Assembly (NCBI GenBank): GCA_035541775.1 | Contig: DATKMP010000070.1 | Span: forward strand, 1-16,072 | Reading direction: 5' to 3' | Origin: DATKMP01 sp035541775 | Lineage (GTDB): Bacteria > Bacteroidota > Ignavibacteria > UBA10030 | DNA length: 16,072 nt | Shown here: one piece after another, positions 1 to 6,524 of the stretch | Layout: the number at the start of each line of letters is the position of its first letter | Numbering within the stretch: the first letter of the stretch is position 1 | Made by a program: the position numbers and the translations under genes | The notes under the pieces: model-generated | Told to the model about the DNA's origin: nothing | Database searches by the model: none | What the model saw: only the letters and a program-made list of their open reading frames with translations

Positions 1-141
1 ATATTCCTGCGGCGTAAATGTGACGAGCATTTCGCCGTTATCAAGTTCAAAAAAAGAAGCTTTGAGTCCGAACGGATTTTTCAATCCGCAGACAAAGCAC
101 ATTCTGCTGTTTTGTTGTTTATGAAGGACAGTATGATTCAT
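1..141 (-). CDS. PaaI-like hotdog-fold thioesterase, N-terminal part (cut by window edge)
   Basis: Only the first 47 residues are present; the gene runs off the left edge. The visible part has the signature MCFVCGLKNPFGLKA at residues 14-28, followed by a beta-strand pair ending in TFTPQEY. The pattern CxxCG-x2-NPxGL is common at the start of small PaaI/YbgC-like hotdog proteins annotated as acyl-CoA thioesterases. The start is the first ATG after an in-frame TAA located 18 nt upstream. There is no clear Shine-Dalgarno sequence. A restart at the ATG of MCFVCG (residue 14) is possible. It lies 40 nt downstream of the GT87 gene on the same strand and may be co-transcribed with it. The substrate cannot be told from this fragment, and the catalytic region is not in the window. 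Confidence 0.72.
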   Translation of the reverse strand, partial: MNHTVLHKQQNSRMCFVCGLKNPFGLKASFFELDNGEMLVTFTPQEY

Positions 142-181
142 AATAAAGATGTCGGTTACTTATTAAATTGAATTCACAATT

Positions 182-1378
182 CTAACATATTTGTTTTCTT
201 CTTACAAGATATAATGTTACAAGTAAAAGAATTGTTCCAACGGCAATAAGAGAAGCGTTTTCAAAAACAAACCACAATTTTCTTCCCCAGAGTTCATAAA
301 TATTGCCGCCGGTAAAAATCATTCCCAACACAGTCAACCATTTTTGTAAATGCGTTAAACTGTTGTAATGATACAATAAAAGTATCACCGCGCATTCGAC
401 AAATCCAAATGCATTGTAGCTGGTACAGGAAAGAAGAGGAATAAGAGCGACCAGAAAAACGCCTTCAAGTAATAATGATTTTTCCGTTCGCTTTCCTCGC
501 ATAACAATCCATAGAAAGATTCCCGCAACGATGAATAGGATTACGAATTGGTAAAGAAAGACATTGTCGATGACGAACGAAGTCATGCGCAAGGGTGAAT
601 ACCGGGCAAGTACGGAAAAAATCGTATGATTGGCATCGGCAAGCATAGATTCTTTGTTCGATAATTCGATTTGCATTTGCTTTAGCCATGATGAATATTG
701 TTGGCCTACCACCGTGAACCCCATAAACACACAGGGAAGAAACGCCAATACGATGCTCGACCCGATGAATGTGACGACAGCTTTCCATTCCTTTCGTATT
801 AAGAGCCATGGGAGAAAAATGAGCCCGAAGGGTTTGAGGAAAATACTGATGCCGGCAAGAATTCCGCCTGCGATATATTTTTTCTTCGAAAGGCACCAAA
901 GGATACCAATATAGATAACCAGCAGCAGATGGTTCACCTGGCCGAGTTCTAATTCTCGAGCAATATGAACAACCAACGCAAGCGCGGCAAGAAAGAAAAT
1001 AAAATTGACACGACGGTAATTGGCGTAATGGAAAAATCCGGGTTCGAGGATATCGTAGGTCAACACAAATCCGAAACACACAAGGAAACTTAAAAATAAC
1101 CAATACGATATTTTAGCAAGCGTGTACGACATCAGTGAAAACGGGATAAAATAAATTGCAGCGACAGGAGAATATTTATATTCATAAAAACCATCTTCAA
1201 CAGAACGATACAAATTTTCGCCATGAAGCATGCGCTCGCCGGCAACATAATACACGTGGAAATCACACAACCCGAATCTATGATTTTTTACTTCCAGCAG
1301 AGCATAGATACACATGACCGAGAACAAGATCGCAAGTGCAAAATACCAACGATGATGATATAAATTTTTCATACTCAT
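182..1378 (-). CDS. GT87-family (DUF2029) integral-membrane glycosyltransferase
   Basis: A 398-residue polytopic membrane protein with roughly ten hydrophobic segments, beginning with one at about residues 12-29. The sequence LCDFHVYYVAGERMLHG at residues 37-53 puts an acidic residue (Asp39) just after the first membrane helix. This is the usual place of the catalytic Asp in GT-C fold, polyprenyl-phosphate-sugar-dependent mannosyltransferases of the GT87/DUF2029 family. ELGQVNHLLL and the FLKPFGLIFLPWLLI block are also typical of this family. The likely role is transfer of a sugar from a lipid-phosphate donor to a lipid or glycan on the outer face of the inner membrane; donor and acceptor are unknown. 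The start is ATG 1378, with GGAG 10 nt upstream. A second ATG lies two codons in. A weak -7-like element, TATCTTTC, sits at 1420-1427 without a matching TTG, so the promoter is unsure. No glycan genes flank it. Confidence 0.82.
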   Translation of the reverse strand: MSMKNLYHHRWYFALAILFSVMCIYALLEVKNHRFGLCDFHVYYVAGERMLHGENLYRSVEDGFYEYKYSPVAAIYFIPFSLMSYTLAKISYWLFLSFLVCFGFVLTYDILEPGFFHYANYRRVNFIFFLAALALVVHIARELELGQVNHLLLVIYIGILWCLSKKKYIAGGILAGISIFLKPFGLIFLPWLLIRKEWKAVVTFIGSSIVLAFLPCVFMGFTVVGQQYSSWLKQMQIELSNKESMLADANHTIFSVLARYSPLRMTSFVIDNVFLYQFVILFIVAGIFLWIVMRGKRTEKSLLLEGVFLVALIPLLSCTSYNAFGFVECAVILLLYHYNSLTHLQKWLTVLGMIFTGGNIYELWGRKLWFVFENASLIAVGTILLLVTLYLVRRKQIC

Positions 1379-1505
1379 AAAAATAATTCTCCAGAACTGC
1401 TTATGATGCCCATCGCTTTGAAAGATACTATGATGGTAATCTAACGAGTGGATCGAACAAATACAAGAATAACCATGTCCAAAATATTTTCACTGCTCGA
1501 TAGTT

Positions 1506-2693
1506 TTAGTGTGTTAGAAATTTATTGTCGAGCCATTCGAACGCGGCTTTCTGCATTTCTTGATTGAAGATATGTCCGGTATTCCAAAACCGCGTTTCAA
1601 GATTTTGCTCTGCGTATTGCGATTTCCAAACTTGATGCAATGTTGTATATGCATCCTCGACGGCGGCAACAGGAAACAAATGATCCTGCGTTCCATTATA
1701 AAACAACATGGGTTTCGGACAAGCAATGCTGGCGACATCGGCATAATCGAGGTAGTTGGAAAGATTCGGATGAGTCATGGTGAATGCCGAAGCTCCGCGT
1801 GTTTGATTGCTGCCTTGCGCCATCTGGCATTTTATCGTGGACATCCAGCACACTGCAACGCAGCCAGCAATATGGTCCGACAACGCCGCAACCTGCCAAG
1901 CGCGGAACGATCCAAAGGAAAATCCCATGGCCACAATACGTGTCGAATCGACTTCCGGCTGCGAGGCGAGGAATTCTGCCGCACGCATATCGTCCCATGC
2001 AATCAATCCGGCAAACGACATGCCAAGATTAAATAAGTTGGAAGCGACCGCTTGTTGTCCATCAATTCCTGCACCGCCGCGATCGGACCAATTCAAGGCA
2101 TCGGTGGCAAAGCAAACATAACCGCGCTTTGCAAGTTCATCGCCGATAAATCGTCCGCCGTAATATTTTTCTACCCATTCGTGCGCAGATGTTAAGCGTC
2201 TTGTTGTATCGCCGAATGGTTCAATGACTTTTTCTTTTCCGATATCGAACCTCGCGCCGTGATCATGCAGAAGCAATACTGCTGGATGTAGTTTTTGCCC
2301 TTTGGGGATTAATAAATATCCCAAGATGCGGCTGTCGGCGCTAATGTTAAAAACAATCTTACGTGCGAGATACGTGCCGCGGTCCTGTTCGGCAAGAATG
2401 GTCGGATGAAATGGTGCTGAAGGAGGCGGCGTTAACAAGCATTCTTTCACTTTTGCGCGCGCGTCTTTCTTCCATTCTTTAAAATCTTTGAAATTTCCCG
2501 ACAACCATGAATATGGAAACGTTAATCGGTGAGAAAGATTTTGAGAAAAAATCGGAAGATTGTTTTTAATTCCGATGGTTTGATATGTCGAATCCGAGAC
2601 ACCAATGGGTTGTGCTTGCATTGTTTGGAACAAGCATAACCGCACAAACAAAAAAATGATCAAGGGCATCGTTAATGACCGCCATGGAATCAT
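1506..2693 (-). CDS. Secreted alpha/beta hydrolase of the dienelactone hydrolase / acetyl-xylan esterase type
   Basis: A 395-residue protein with an N-terminal signal peptide (hydrophobic stretch about 10-23, likely cleavage after TMQA at residue 27), so it acts in the periplasm or outside. The hydrolase core starts with AVLLLHDHGARFDIG (residues 138-152), the oxyanion-hole strand. The nucleophile elbow is GFSFG at 257-261 (Ser259), the acid is probably Asp337 in NGTQDHLFP, and the base is His374 in NTGHIFN. The long insertion between residues 145 and 200 and the LHDHGA motif resemble the Abhydrolase_7 group of large esterases/peptidases seen in Bacteroidota and Planctomycetes. The substrate is unknown; an acyl ester or a carbohydrate ester is the best guess. 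The start codon overlaps the rsgA stop (ATGA), so translation is probably coupled to rsgA although the functions look unrelated. ATG at residue 9 is an alternative start. Confidence 0.85.
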   Translation of the reverse strand: MIPWRSLTMPLIIFLFVRLCLFQTMQAQPIGVSDSTYQTIGIKNNLPIFSQNLSHRLTFPYSWLSGNFKDFKEWKKDARAKVKECLLTPPPSAPFHPTILAEQDRGTYLARKIVFNISADSRILGYLLIPKGQKLHPAVLLLHDHGARFDIGKEKVIEPFGDTTRRLTSAHEWVEKYYGGRFIGDELAKRGYVCFATDALNWSDRGGAGIDGQQAVASNLFNLGMSFAGLIAWDDMRAAEFLASQPEVDSTRIVAMGFSFGSFRAWQVAALSDHIAGCVAVCWMSTIKCQMAQGSNQTRGASAFTMTHPNLSNYLDYADVASIACPKPMLFYNGTQDHLFPVAAVEDAYTTLHQVWKSQYAEQNLETRFWNTGHIFNQEMQKAAFEWLDNKFLTH

Positions 2694-3778
2694 TGTTTTG
2701 TCCTGCCCTTGTGTTTGAAATACTGTTTGATAATTTTGCTGCGCTGTTTTTCTTTCTCTTTTCTCTCGACCGAAATATCCCGGCTTTTTTTTGATTCTGT
2801 AAATTTCGTTTCTTGCTGAAGTTTTAAAAAACTATCAAATCGTTCTGCGGTAAGTGTTCCGTCTTGCAGTGCCTGCTGAACGGCACAATGCGGTTCGTGC
2901 GTATGTGTGCAATCCCGAAACCGGCATTGCACAGCAAGTTCTTGAATGTCGTCGAACGTTTCATCGATTCCTGTGTTGGCACTCCAGACGCCAAGCTCAC
3001 GAATGCCCGGCGTATCGATCAACAAACCGCCGTGTTCCAAGACGATGAGCTGCCGCGCGGTTGTTGTGTGCCTTCCCTTGGCGTCGAAATCACGCACCTC
3101 GCCGGTCGCTAAAATTTCATGCCCAACCAATTTATTGATGAGCGTTGATTTCCCTGCACCGGAAGGGCCGATAAAGCAACAAGTTTTTCCCGGTTGAATG
3201 AACGCCGCAATCGAGGCAATCTCTTCGGCGTTGTGAATGTCATACAAAATCACCGGTGTATCTTTTGCCAATGCTTGCGTTTCTTGTTTAACGTGTTCTA
3301 CGAGACCGGCGGAGCAGCAATCTTTTTTGCTGAGGATGAGAATCGGCATGGCGCCGCTTTCCCGTGCAACAACAAGATACCGTTCAACGCGCGAAAGAGT
3401 AAAGTTCTGGTCGAGCGCGTGCACAATAAACACAAGATCGACATTCGTTGCAATGATTTGCTGTTCGGTGTTTTTTCCGATCGCTTTTCGCACCAGCGTT
3501 GTTCGCCGCGGGACAATCGCACGAATTACCGCTCGCTGATCGTTATTATAGAATTCCACCGCAACCCAATCGCCGACAGCAGGATAATCGATGCGAGAAG
3601 CAGCTTGAAACATCATGCGCCCGGCAACTTCTGCCGGAAGTTCTACCAACTCCGTGCGAATGCTGTAGCTGCCGCGATGTTCTTGCGTTATGCGCGCCAG
3701 AGTCCATCCTTTTGCAAGAAACAATTCCGCGTGCTGTCCAACAAAAGAGTTATAGCCAAGTTGTTCTAATGATATCAT
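2690..3778 (-). CDS. rsgA: Ribosome small subunit-dependent GTPase A (circularly permuted GTPase)
   Basis: A 362-residue protein when started at MISLEQLGYN. RsgA checks the decoding centre during late 30S assembly and releases factors such as RbfA on GTP hydrolysis. The order is an N-terminal OB fold (about 1-95), then the permuted G domain G4-G5-G1-G2-G3: LSKKD at 149-153, GPSGAGKS at 204-211, the GRHTTT G2 loop at 235-240 and DTPG at 255-258. A zinc knuckle follows with Cys285, Cys290, His292 and Cys298, and then a basic Lys-rich tail of about 35 residues. An in-frame ATG 42 nt upstream would add 14 residues, but it lies on the upstream side of the best promoter. The inner ATG 3778 also matches the usual RsgA N-terminus. 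There is no Shine-Dalgarno; the predicted leader is only a few nucleotides long. The stop overlaps the following hydrolase start by 4 nt. Confidence 0.96.
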   Translation of the reverse strand: MISLEQLGYNSFVGQHAELFLAKGWTLARITQEHRGSYSIRTELVELPAEVAGRMMFQAASRIDYPAVGDWVAVEFYNNDQRAVIRAIVPRRTTLVRKAIGKNTEQQIIATNVDLVFIVHALDQNFTLSRVERYLVVARESGAMPILILSKKDCCSAGLVEHVKQETQALAKDTPVILYDIHNAEEIASIAAFIQPGKTCCFIGPSGAGKSTLINKLVGHEILATGEVRDFDAKGRHTTTARQLIVLEHGGLLIDTPGIRELGVWSANTGIDETFDDIQELAVQCRFRDCTHTHEPHCAVQQALQDGTLTAERFDSFLKLQQETKFTESKKSRDISVERKEKEKQRSKIIKQYFKHKGRTKQ

Positions 3779-3789
3779 GGTTCGTACAT

Positions 3790-3820
3790 TAAAGATACCA
3801 GTGTGTGTGAAAAAAGGCAA
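3790..3820 (-). promoter_or_regulatory. Candidate rsgA promoter, TTG-N20-TATCTTTA
   Basis: On the minus strand, TTG (3820-3818) is followed after exactly 20 nt by TATCTTTA (3797-3790). This matches the Bacteroidota -33/-7 pattern TTG-N19-21-TAnnTTTG in seven of eight positions of the -7 box. The box ends only 11 nt before ATG 3778, so the transcript would be nearly leaderless. A sigma70-style reading (TTGCCT-N17-TATCTT) uses the same bases. Confidence 0.6.
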
Positions 3821-3984
3821 CTCGTGTATCGATAGTAAGATGAGAGAGGATTAAAATTCTGGCTTCGCACTCTTTGGCTTGTTGGCGTTGCCTTTCTCGG
3901 CTAGGTCTTTGGAGAACGGCGTTCACATCATGCCGGCTTGTTTCTGCGAAGCGATCATGGCAGTCAATACGCAAGTGGCAGCGG

Positions 3985-4749
3985 TTATGGCGTCATCGGC
4001 GATTCTTTTCGCGGGAAATGTTTATGGCAGTACATAGCATAATACGAACCGCCAAGATTGAGAATTATGACAGGAACGATAAGCGCAATCGCGATAAGCG
4101 AACCGTACGGATTTTCCGGGCTGAGACGGTAGGCGATATACGACGGCGCACCGCCGAGAAAAAATGTTCCGATATACGTAAGGCGCCGATTTCGAGGCGA
4201 TAGTCCGTGGTAGAAAAATAAACTGGCAATCATTCCATCTAAAAATGGAATTCTGTTCGTGTATTGGTGTGCCCAGTTGCGCCACAGCCAAAATAAATAC
4301 CCGCCGCACACAAAGCACATCCAAAAATACCAGCCGAGAAAAAATATCCAGTAAAGATCCGTCGGCGTTGCATCGCTGTCAAATCGGTTCGCGAGGTCGA
4401 TGCGATGAATGCACAACAGACCGAGCACCACACAGGCAAGCACCGCCATCGCAATACGGGAACGCTCAACCGCATGTCCGTGCAGCGCTTGTTTCATGAC
4501 ACGGTAGCTTTCGACAAACGCCGGCGCCTTTTTGTGTTTCGACAGCCAAAGTTCCAAGATGCGCATACCATACAATCCGACAAGCGCTATGATTAAAAAT
4601 CCGGCAAGCGAAAGCAGTACCCATAATTCCCGCGAGAAAAAAACGATCAATCCTCCTAACAAAACCAGAACTTGTAATTCTTCCCGATGATACCACGTAA
4701 AAGAAAATAATTTTTCCCGTGATTGTAAAAAATTTCTTGGCTGCTGCAT
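3985..4749 (-). CDS. Uncharacterised polytopic membrane protein (second gene of a membrane pair)
   Basis: I do not recognise this 254-residue protein. It has about six or seven hydrophobic segments: roughly 24-38 and 41-63 (a tight hairpin around a Ser-Arg-Glu), 98-116, 131-155 (aromatic-rich, with WYFWMCFVCGGYLFWLW), possibly 169-180, 190-208 and 215-238. Short basic and acidic loops separate them. A loop near 155-190 reads NWAHQYTNRIPFLDG and later FYHGLSPRNRR; the conserved-looking H, N and R residues could be functional. The C-terminus carries Cys and His (YCHKHFPRK). The start ATG overlaps the stop of the upstream 314-aa gene (TAATG), with GGAG 10 nt before it, so the two are almost certainly made together and may form one complex. 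No enzymatic motif is visible, so no function is assigned. Codon use looks like that of the neighbours. Confidence 0.8.
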   Translation of the reverse strand: MQQPRNFLQSREKLFSFTWYHREELQVLVLLGGLIVFFSRELWVLLSLAGFLIIALVGLYGMRILELWLSKHKKAPAFVESYRVMKQALHGHAVERSRIAMAVLACVVLGLLCIHRIDLANRFDSDATPTDLYWIFFLGWYFWMCFVCGGYLFWLWRNWAHQYTNRIPFLDGMIASLFFYHGLSPRNRRLTYIGTFFLGGAPSYIAYRLSPENPYGSLIAIALIVPVIILNLGGSYYAMYCHKHFPRKESPMTP

Positions 4750-5693
4750 TAGACCGGTTCTCCGTAAGCAAACGCAACGGCGGCAAGTTCTGAGAGACGC
4801 CGTGGGTTAAAATAGGTTCCTTCAAATTTCTGGATATCCGCTGTCGTCATTCCGACTTTCAAAAAAGGATATGCAAGGGGTTCGCCGTTGTACCCCGGTT
4901 TCGTACTGCGGCAAAGAAGAAAATAACTTTCGATGAACGGCGAGTACGGCTTGAGCCATGGCTCTGCAAATAAAAATCGGAAAAAATCATAAACCTGCCG
5001 GTTTAATCGCAATACGTTCGTATCGTCTTTCCACCGCTCTTTGTTCACATCGGCAAACATAATCCGTATCATCAATCGTTTTCGTTCCGGATCGATTCGA
5101 ATTTCTTCAACCATCTCGATAAACGGATGCGTGGTACGATCTTCAATTTGCTGTTTCCAAATCTCGGCAAGGTCAACGGTATCGCCGCGCTGCAATAACA
5201 AAAGCTGCCGTTTGATATCGTCTTCTTTGTTTAAATTTTCTTGAAGCCGTATCCGATCGACTACGTTGGGATCCGATAAATCTAATTTCTGCGGGCGTTG
5301 TGCACGGCGTTGATTCATCAACGCCAGTACATCCAATCGACGCTGTGCCGAACGACGGAATTGAAGCGCTTCTTTTAAAAATTCGTTCGTGTTTTCCACT
5401 CCGATACCACCTTTTGACCGTACATAAAAATCGATTGCATAACCGGTCAGCAATGCCGCAAACAAGAGAATCCAGATATCGGAAATATTACGCGTCACGA
5501 CAAATTCCCACCCCATCAGGGCAATTCCCACATACCATGCAATATGGGCGAAACAATGCAGCCACGCCACCATTCCGCTGACCAATGATTCAAAGGGGGC
5601 AATGGGCCGGCGAACCCAAATGCGCGAGTAATACCGCAAGACCAGCCACGTTGCAACAAACGTTGTGAGCGCTATAATTAAAACAACATACAC
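4749..5693 (-). CDS. Uncharacterised membrane-anchored protein with a large soluble C-terminal region (first gene of a membrane pair)
   Basis: I do not recognise this 314-residue protein. It has three N-terminal hydrophobic helices (about 2-20, 38-62 and 72-90). A charged, probably helical region rich in Arg, Gln and Leu follows (about 95-190, including FRRSAQRRLDVLALMNQRRA and ENLNKEDDIKRQLLLLQRGD). The C-terminal part (190-314) looks like a compact alpha/beta domain, with strands such as RLMIRIMFAD and segments such as YDFFRFLFAEPWLKPYSPFIE. By the positive-inside rule the Arg-rich region should be cytoplasmic. The start is GTG: an in-frame TAG lies 21 nt upstream, there is no ATG before residue 41, and the Shine-Dalgarno sequence is weak. 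It overlaps the next membrane gene by one base (TAATG). A scaffold or sensor role for the downstream membrane protein is possible but is only a guess. Confidence 0.78.
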   Translation of the reverse strand: MYVVLIIALTTFVATWLVLRYYSRIWVRRPIAPFESLVSGMVAWLHCFAHIAWYVGIALMGWEFVVTRNISDIWILLFAALLTGYAIDFYVRSKGGIGVENTNEFLKEALQFRRSAQRRLDVLALMNQRRAQRPQKLDLSDPNVVDRIRLQENLNKEDDIKRQLLLLQRGDTVDLAEIWKQQIEDRTTHPFIEMVEEIRIDPERKRLMIRIMFADVNKERWKDDTNVLRLNRQVYDFFRFLFAEPWLKPYSPFIESYFLLCRSTKPGYNGEPLAYPFLKVGMTTADIQKFEGTYFNPRRLSELAAVAFAYGEPV

Positions 5694-5843
5694 GTTCTTT
5701 TTTGGATATTTCTAACTGTTACCGTGAATAATCTGAAATCATCGCCGAAAAACTTCTCTATGCCTCCGGCGTGAGAGTATGTGAATGGAACTTACACTGA
5801 CGGCGGATCATTTGCGGGCAGTGTTCAAGAAACCGAGGAGGTG

Positions 5844-6182
5844 CTACTTAAAACTTGCAACAGCGCGGTCAACGGTTTCGTATGTCTTGAATACTTTGAC
5901 GAGCTGGGTAATAACGAACAAACTTTCTACTTTTTCCGTAATGCATGCAAGACGAAGTTCGCCGTTTTTATTTTTTACCGATGTCAATGCTGCGATTAAG
6001 GTGCCAAGTCCGGTACTGCTGATCCAGCGGACGCCTTTCATATCGACAACGATTTTGGAAAACCCTTCTTGCAGAAGACTGCGAACTTTTTCCCGAAAAT
6101 TTTCTGTATCGGGATCACCCATCAAATTTCCTTTTAAGCTCAGAACAGCGATGGAACCGTGCATTTTTTCTTTAATCGTCAT
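5844..6182 (-). CDS. STAS-domain anti-sigma factor antagonist (RsbV/SpoIIAA-like)
   Basis: A 112-residue single STAS domain. Proteins of this family bind the kinase/anti-sigma factor (RsbW/SpoIIAB type) when unphosphorylated and so free a sigma factor; in this phylum they also work in partner-switching cascades with PP2C phosphatases. The domain has the beta-alpha pattern IAVLSLKGNL, then KIVVDMKGVRWISSTGLG at residues 43-60. The conserved phosphorylation loop is ISSTGLG, with Ser56 the likely phospho-acceptor (equivalent to the Ser of DSTGLG in RsbV). The start is ATG 6182 with AGGAG six nt upstream; a TTG two codons earlier would sit on top of that ribosome site and is rejected. It has its own promoter at 6227-6257. 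No RsbW-like kinase, phosphatase or sigma gene lies in the window, so its partners are elsewhere. Confidence 0.92.
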   Translation of the reverse strand: MTIKEKMHGSIAVLSLKGNLMGDPDTENFREKVRSLLQEGFSKIVVDMKGVRWISSTGLGTLIAALTSVKNKNGELRLACITEKVESLFVITQLVKVFKTYETVDRAVASFK

Positions 6183-6188
6183 AGACAA

Positions 6189-6193
6189 CTCCT
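6189..6193 (-). promoter_or_regulatory. Shine-Dalgarno site AGGAG that decides the STAS gene start
   Basis: AGGAG lies six nt before ATG 6182. The alternative TTG at 6188 directly abuts it and could not be served by it. Confidence 0.8.
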
Positions 6194-6226
6194 ATGGTAT
6201 ATGGTCATGAACATTTTTTGCATTGG

Positions 6227-6257
6227 CAATGATACGTTCTTTTTAATGGAATGTCAA
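6227..6257 (-). promoter_or_regulatory. Strong promoter of the STAS gene
   Basis: On the minus strand TTGACA (6257-6252) and TATCAT (6234-6229) are separated by 17 nt, which is near-perfect for a sigma70-type promoter. The same bases also read TTG-N20-TATCATTG, matching the Bacteroidota -33/-7 pattern in seven of eight -7 positions. The predicted leader is about 40 nt and contains AGGAG. The element lies in the 96-bp gap after the CDGSH gene stop, which suggests that the STAS gene can be expressed independently of the long upstream operon. Confidence 0.75.
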
Positions 6258-6278
6258 CGGAAAGCTGTAGGGCCGCGG

Positions 6279-6509
6279 TTATGATCTTGTGAGCAGCGGT
6301 GGAAGCGTGCTCGCTATAACTTCGGAATGAAACTCCACAGTCTTGTGAGTTCCATCGCACCATGGTTTATCTTGGCTTTGCCCGCAGCGGCAAAAAGAAA
6401 TTGCGGTGCGTCCGTTGAGATCGAACTTTTGGCCGTTCACATCGAATACTTCGAAGTCACCTTCAACTCGAATACTGCCATTGGATTTGATAATAATTTT
6501 TGTCGGCAT
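6279..6509 (-). CDS. CDGSH-type [2Fe-2S] iron-sulfur protein (mitoNEET-like)
   Basis: A 76-residue protein (77 if the first of two adjacent ATGs is used). The sequence FCRCGQSQDKPWCDGTH at about 39-55 is the CDGSH cluster motif C-x-C-x2-(S/T)-x3-P-x-C-D-G-(S/A/T)-H, with all three Cys (40, 42, 51) and the His ligand (55) present. Such proteins carry a redox-active, labile [2Fe-2S] cluster with a 3Cys-1His ligand set and are linked to iron/redox sensing or cluster transfer; the bacterial role is not settled. AGGAGG lies 2 nt before the first ATG (6512) and 5 nt before the second (6509), so the second is preferred. There is no signal peptide, so it is cytosolic. It follows the DUF2911 gene after 15 nt and looks like the last gene of the long operon. 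Confidence 0.93.
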   Translation of the reverse strand: MPTKIIIKSNGSIRVEGDFEVFDVNGQKFDLNGRTAISFCRCGQSQDKPWCDGTHKTVEFHSEVIASTLPPLLTRS

Positions 6510-6514
6510 CATTT

Positions 6515-6520
6515 CCTCCT
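6515..6520 (-). promoter_or_regulatory. Shine-Dalgarno site AGGAGG that decides the CDGSH gene start
   Basis: A full AGGAGG sits 5 nt before ATG 6509 but only 2 nt before ATG 6512, favouring the second ATG. Confidence 0.7.
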
Positions 6521-6524
6521 AACG

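Noticed and set aside
142..181. AATTG/CAATT inverted repeat after the GT87 gene as a terminator
   Set aside because: The stem is 5 bp and all A/T-rich, with no following U tract.
3194..3769. A 191-codon plus-strand frame opposite rsgA
   Set aside because: It is a shadow of the rsgA reading frame; the composition is Arg/Asn/Phe-rich and no domain is visible.
3789..3974. A 61-codon minus-strand reading frame upstream of rsgA
   Set aside because: It overlaps the rsgA promoter, is rich in Arg/His without any motif, and has no ribosome site. The 206-bp gap is better read as non-coding.
5694..5843. Promoter for the 314/254-aa pair in the 150-bp gap
   Set aside because: I could not find a TTG-N19-21-TAnnTTTN or a convincing -35/-10 pair there. 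A CGCCG/CGGCG match with a long loop is too weak to call.
5785..6210. A 141-codon plus-strand frame opposite the STAS gene
   Set aside because: It is antisense to a clear STAS domain, has no family motif and runs through the STAS gene start.
6183..6278. Rho-independent terminator after the CDGSH gene
   Set aside because: Only a short CCGCGG palindrome is present, with no stable stem followed by a U-run.
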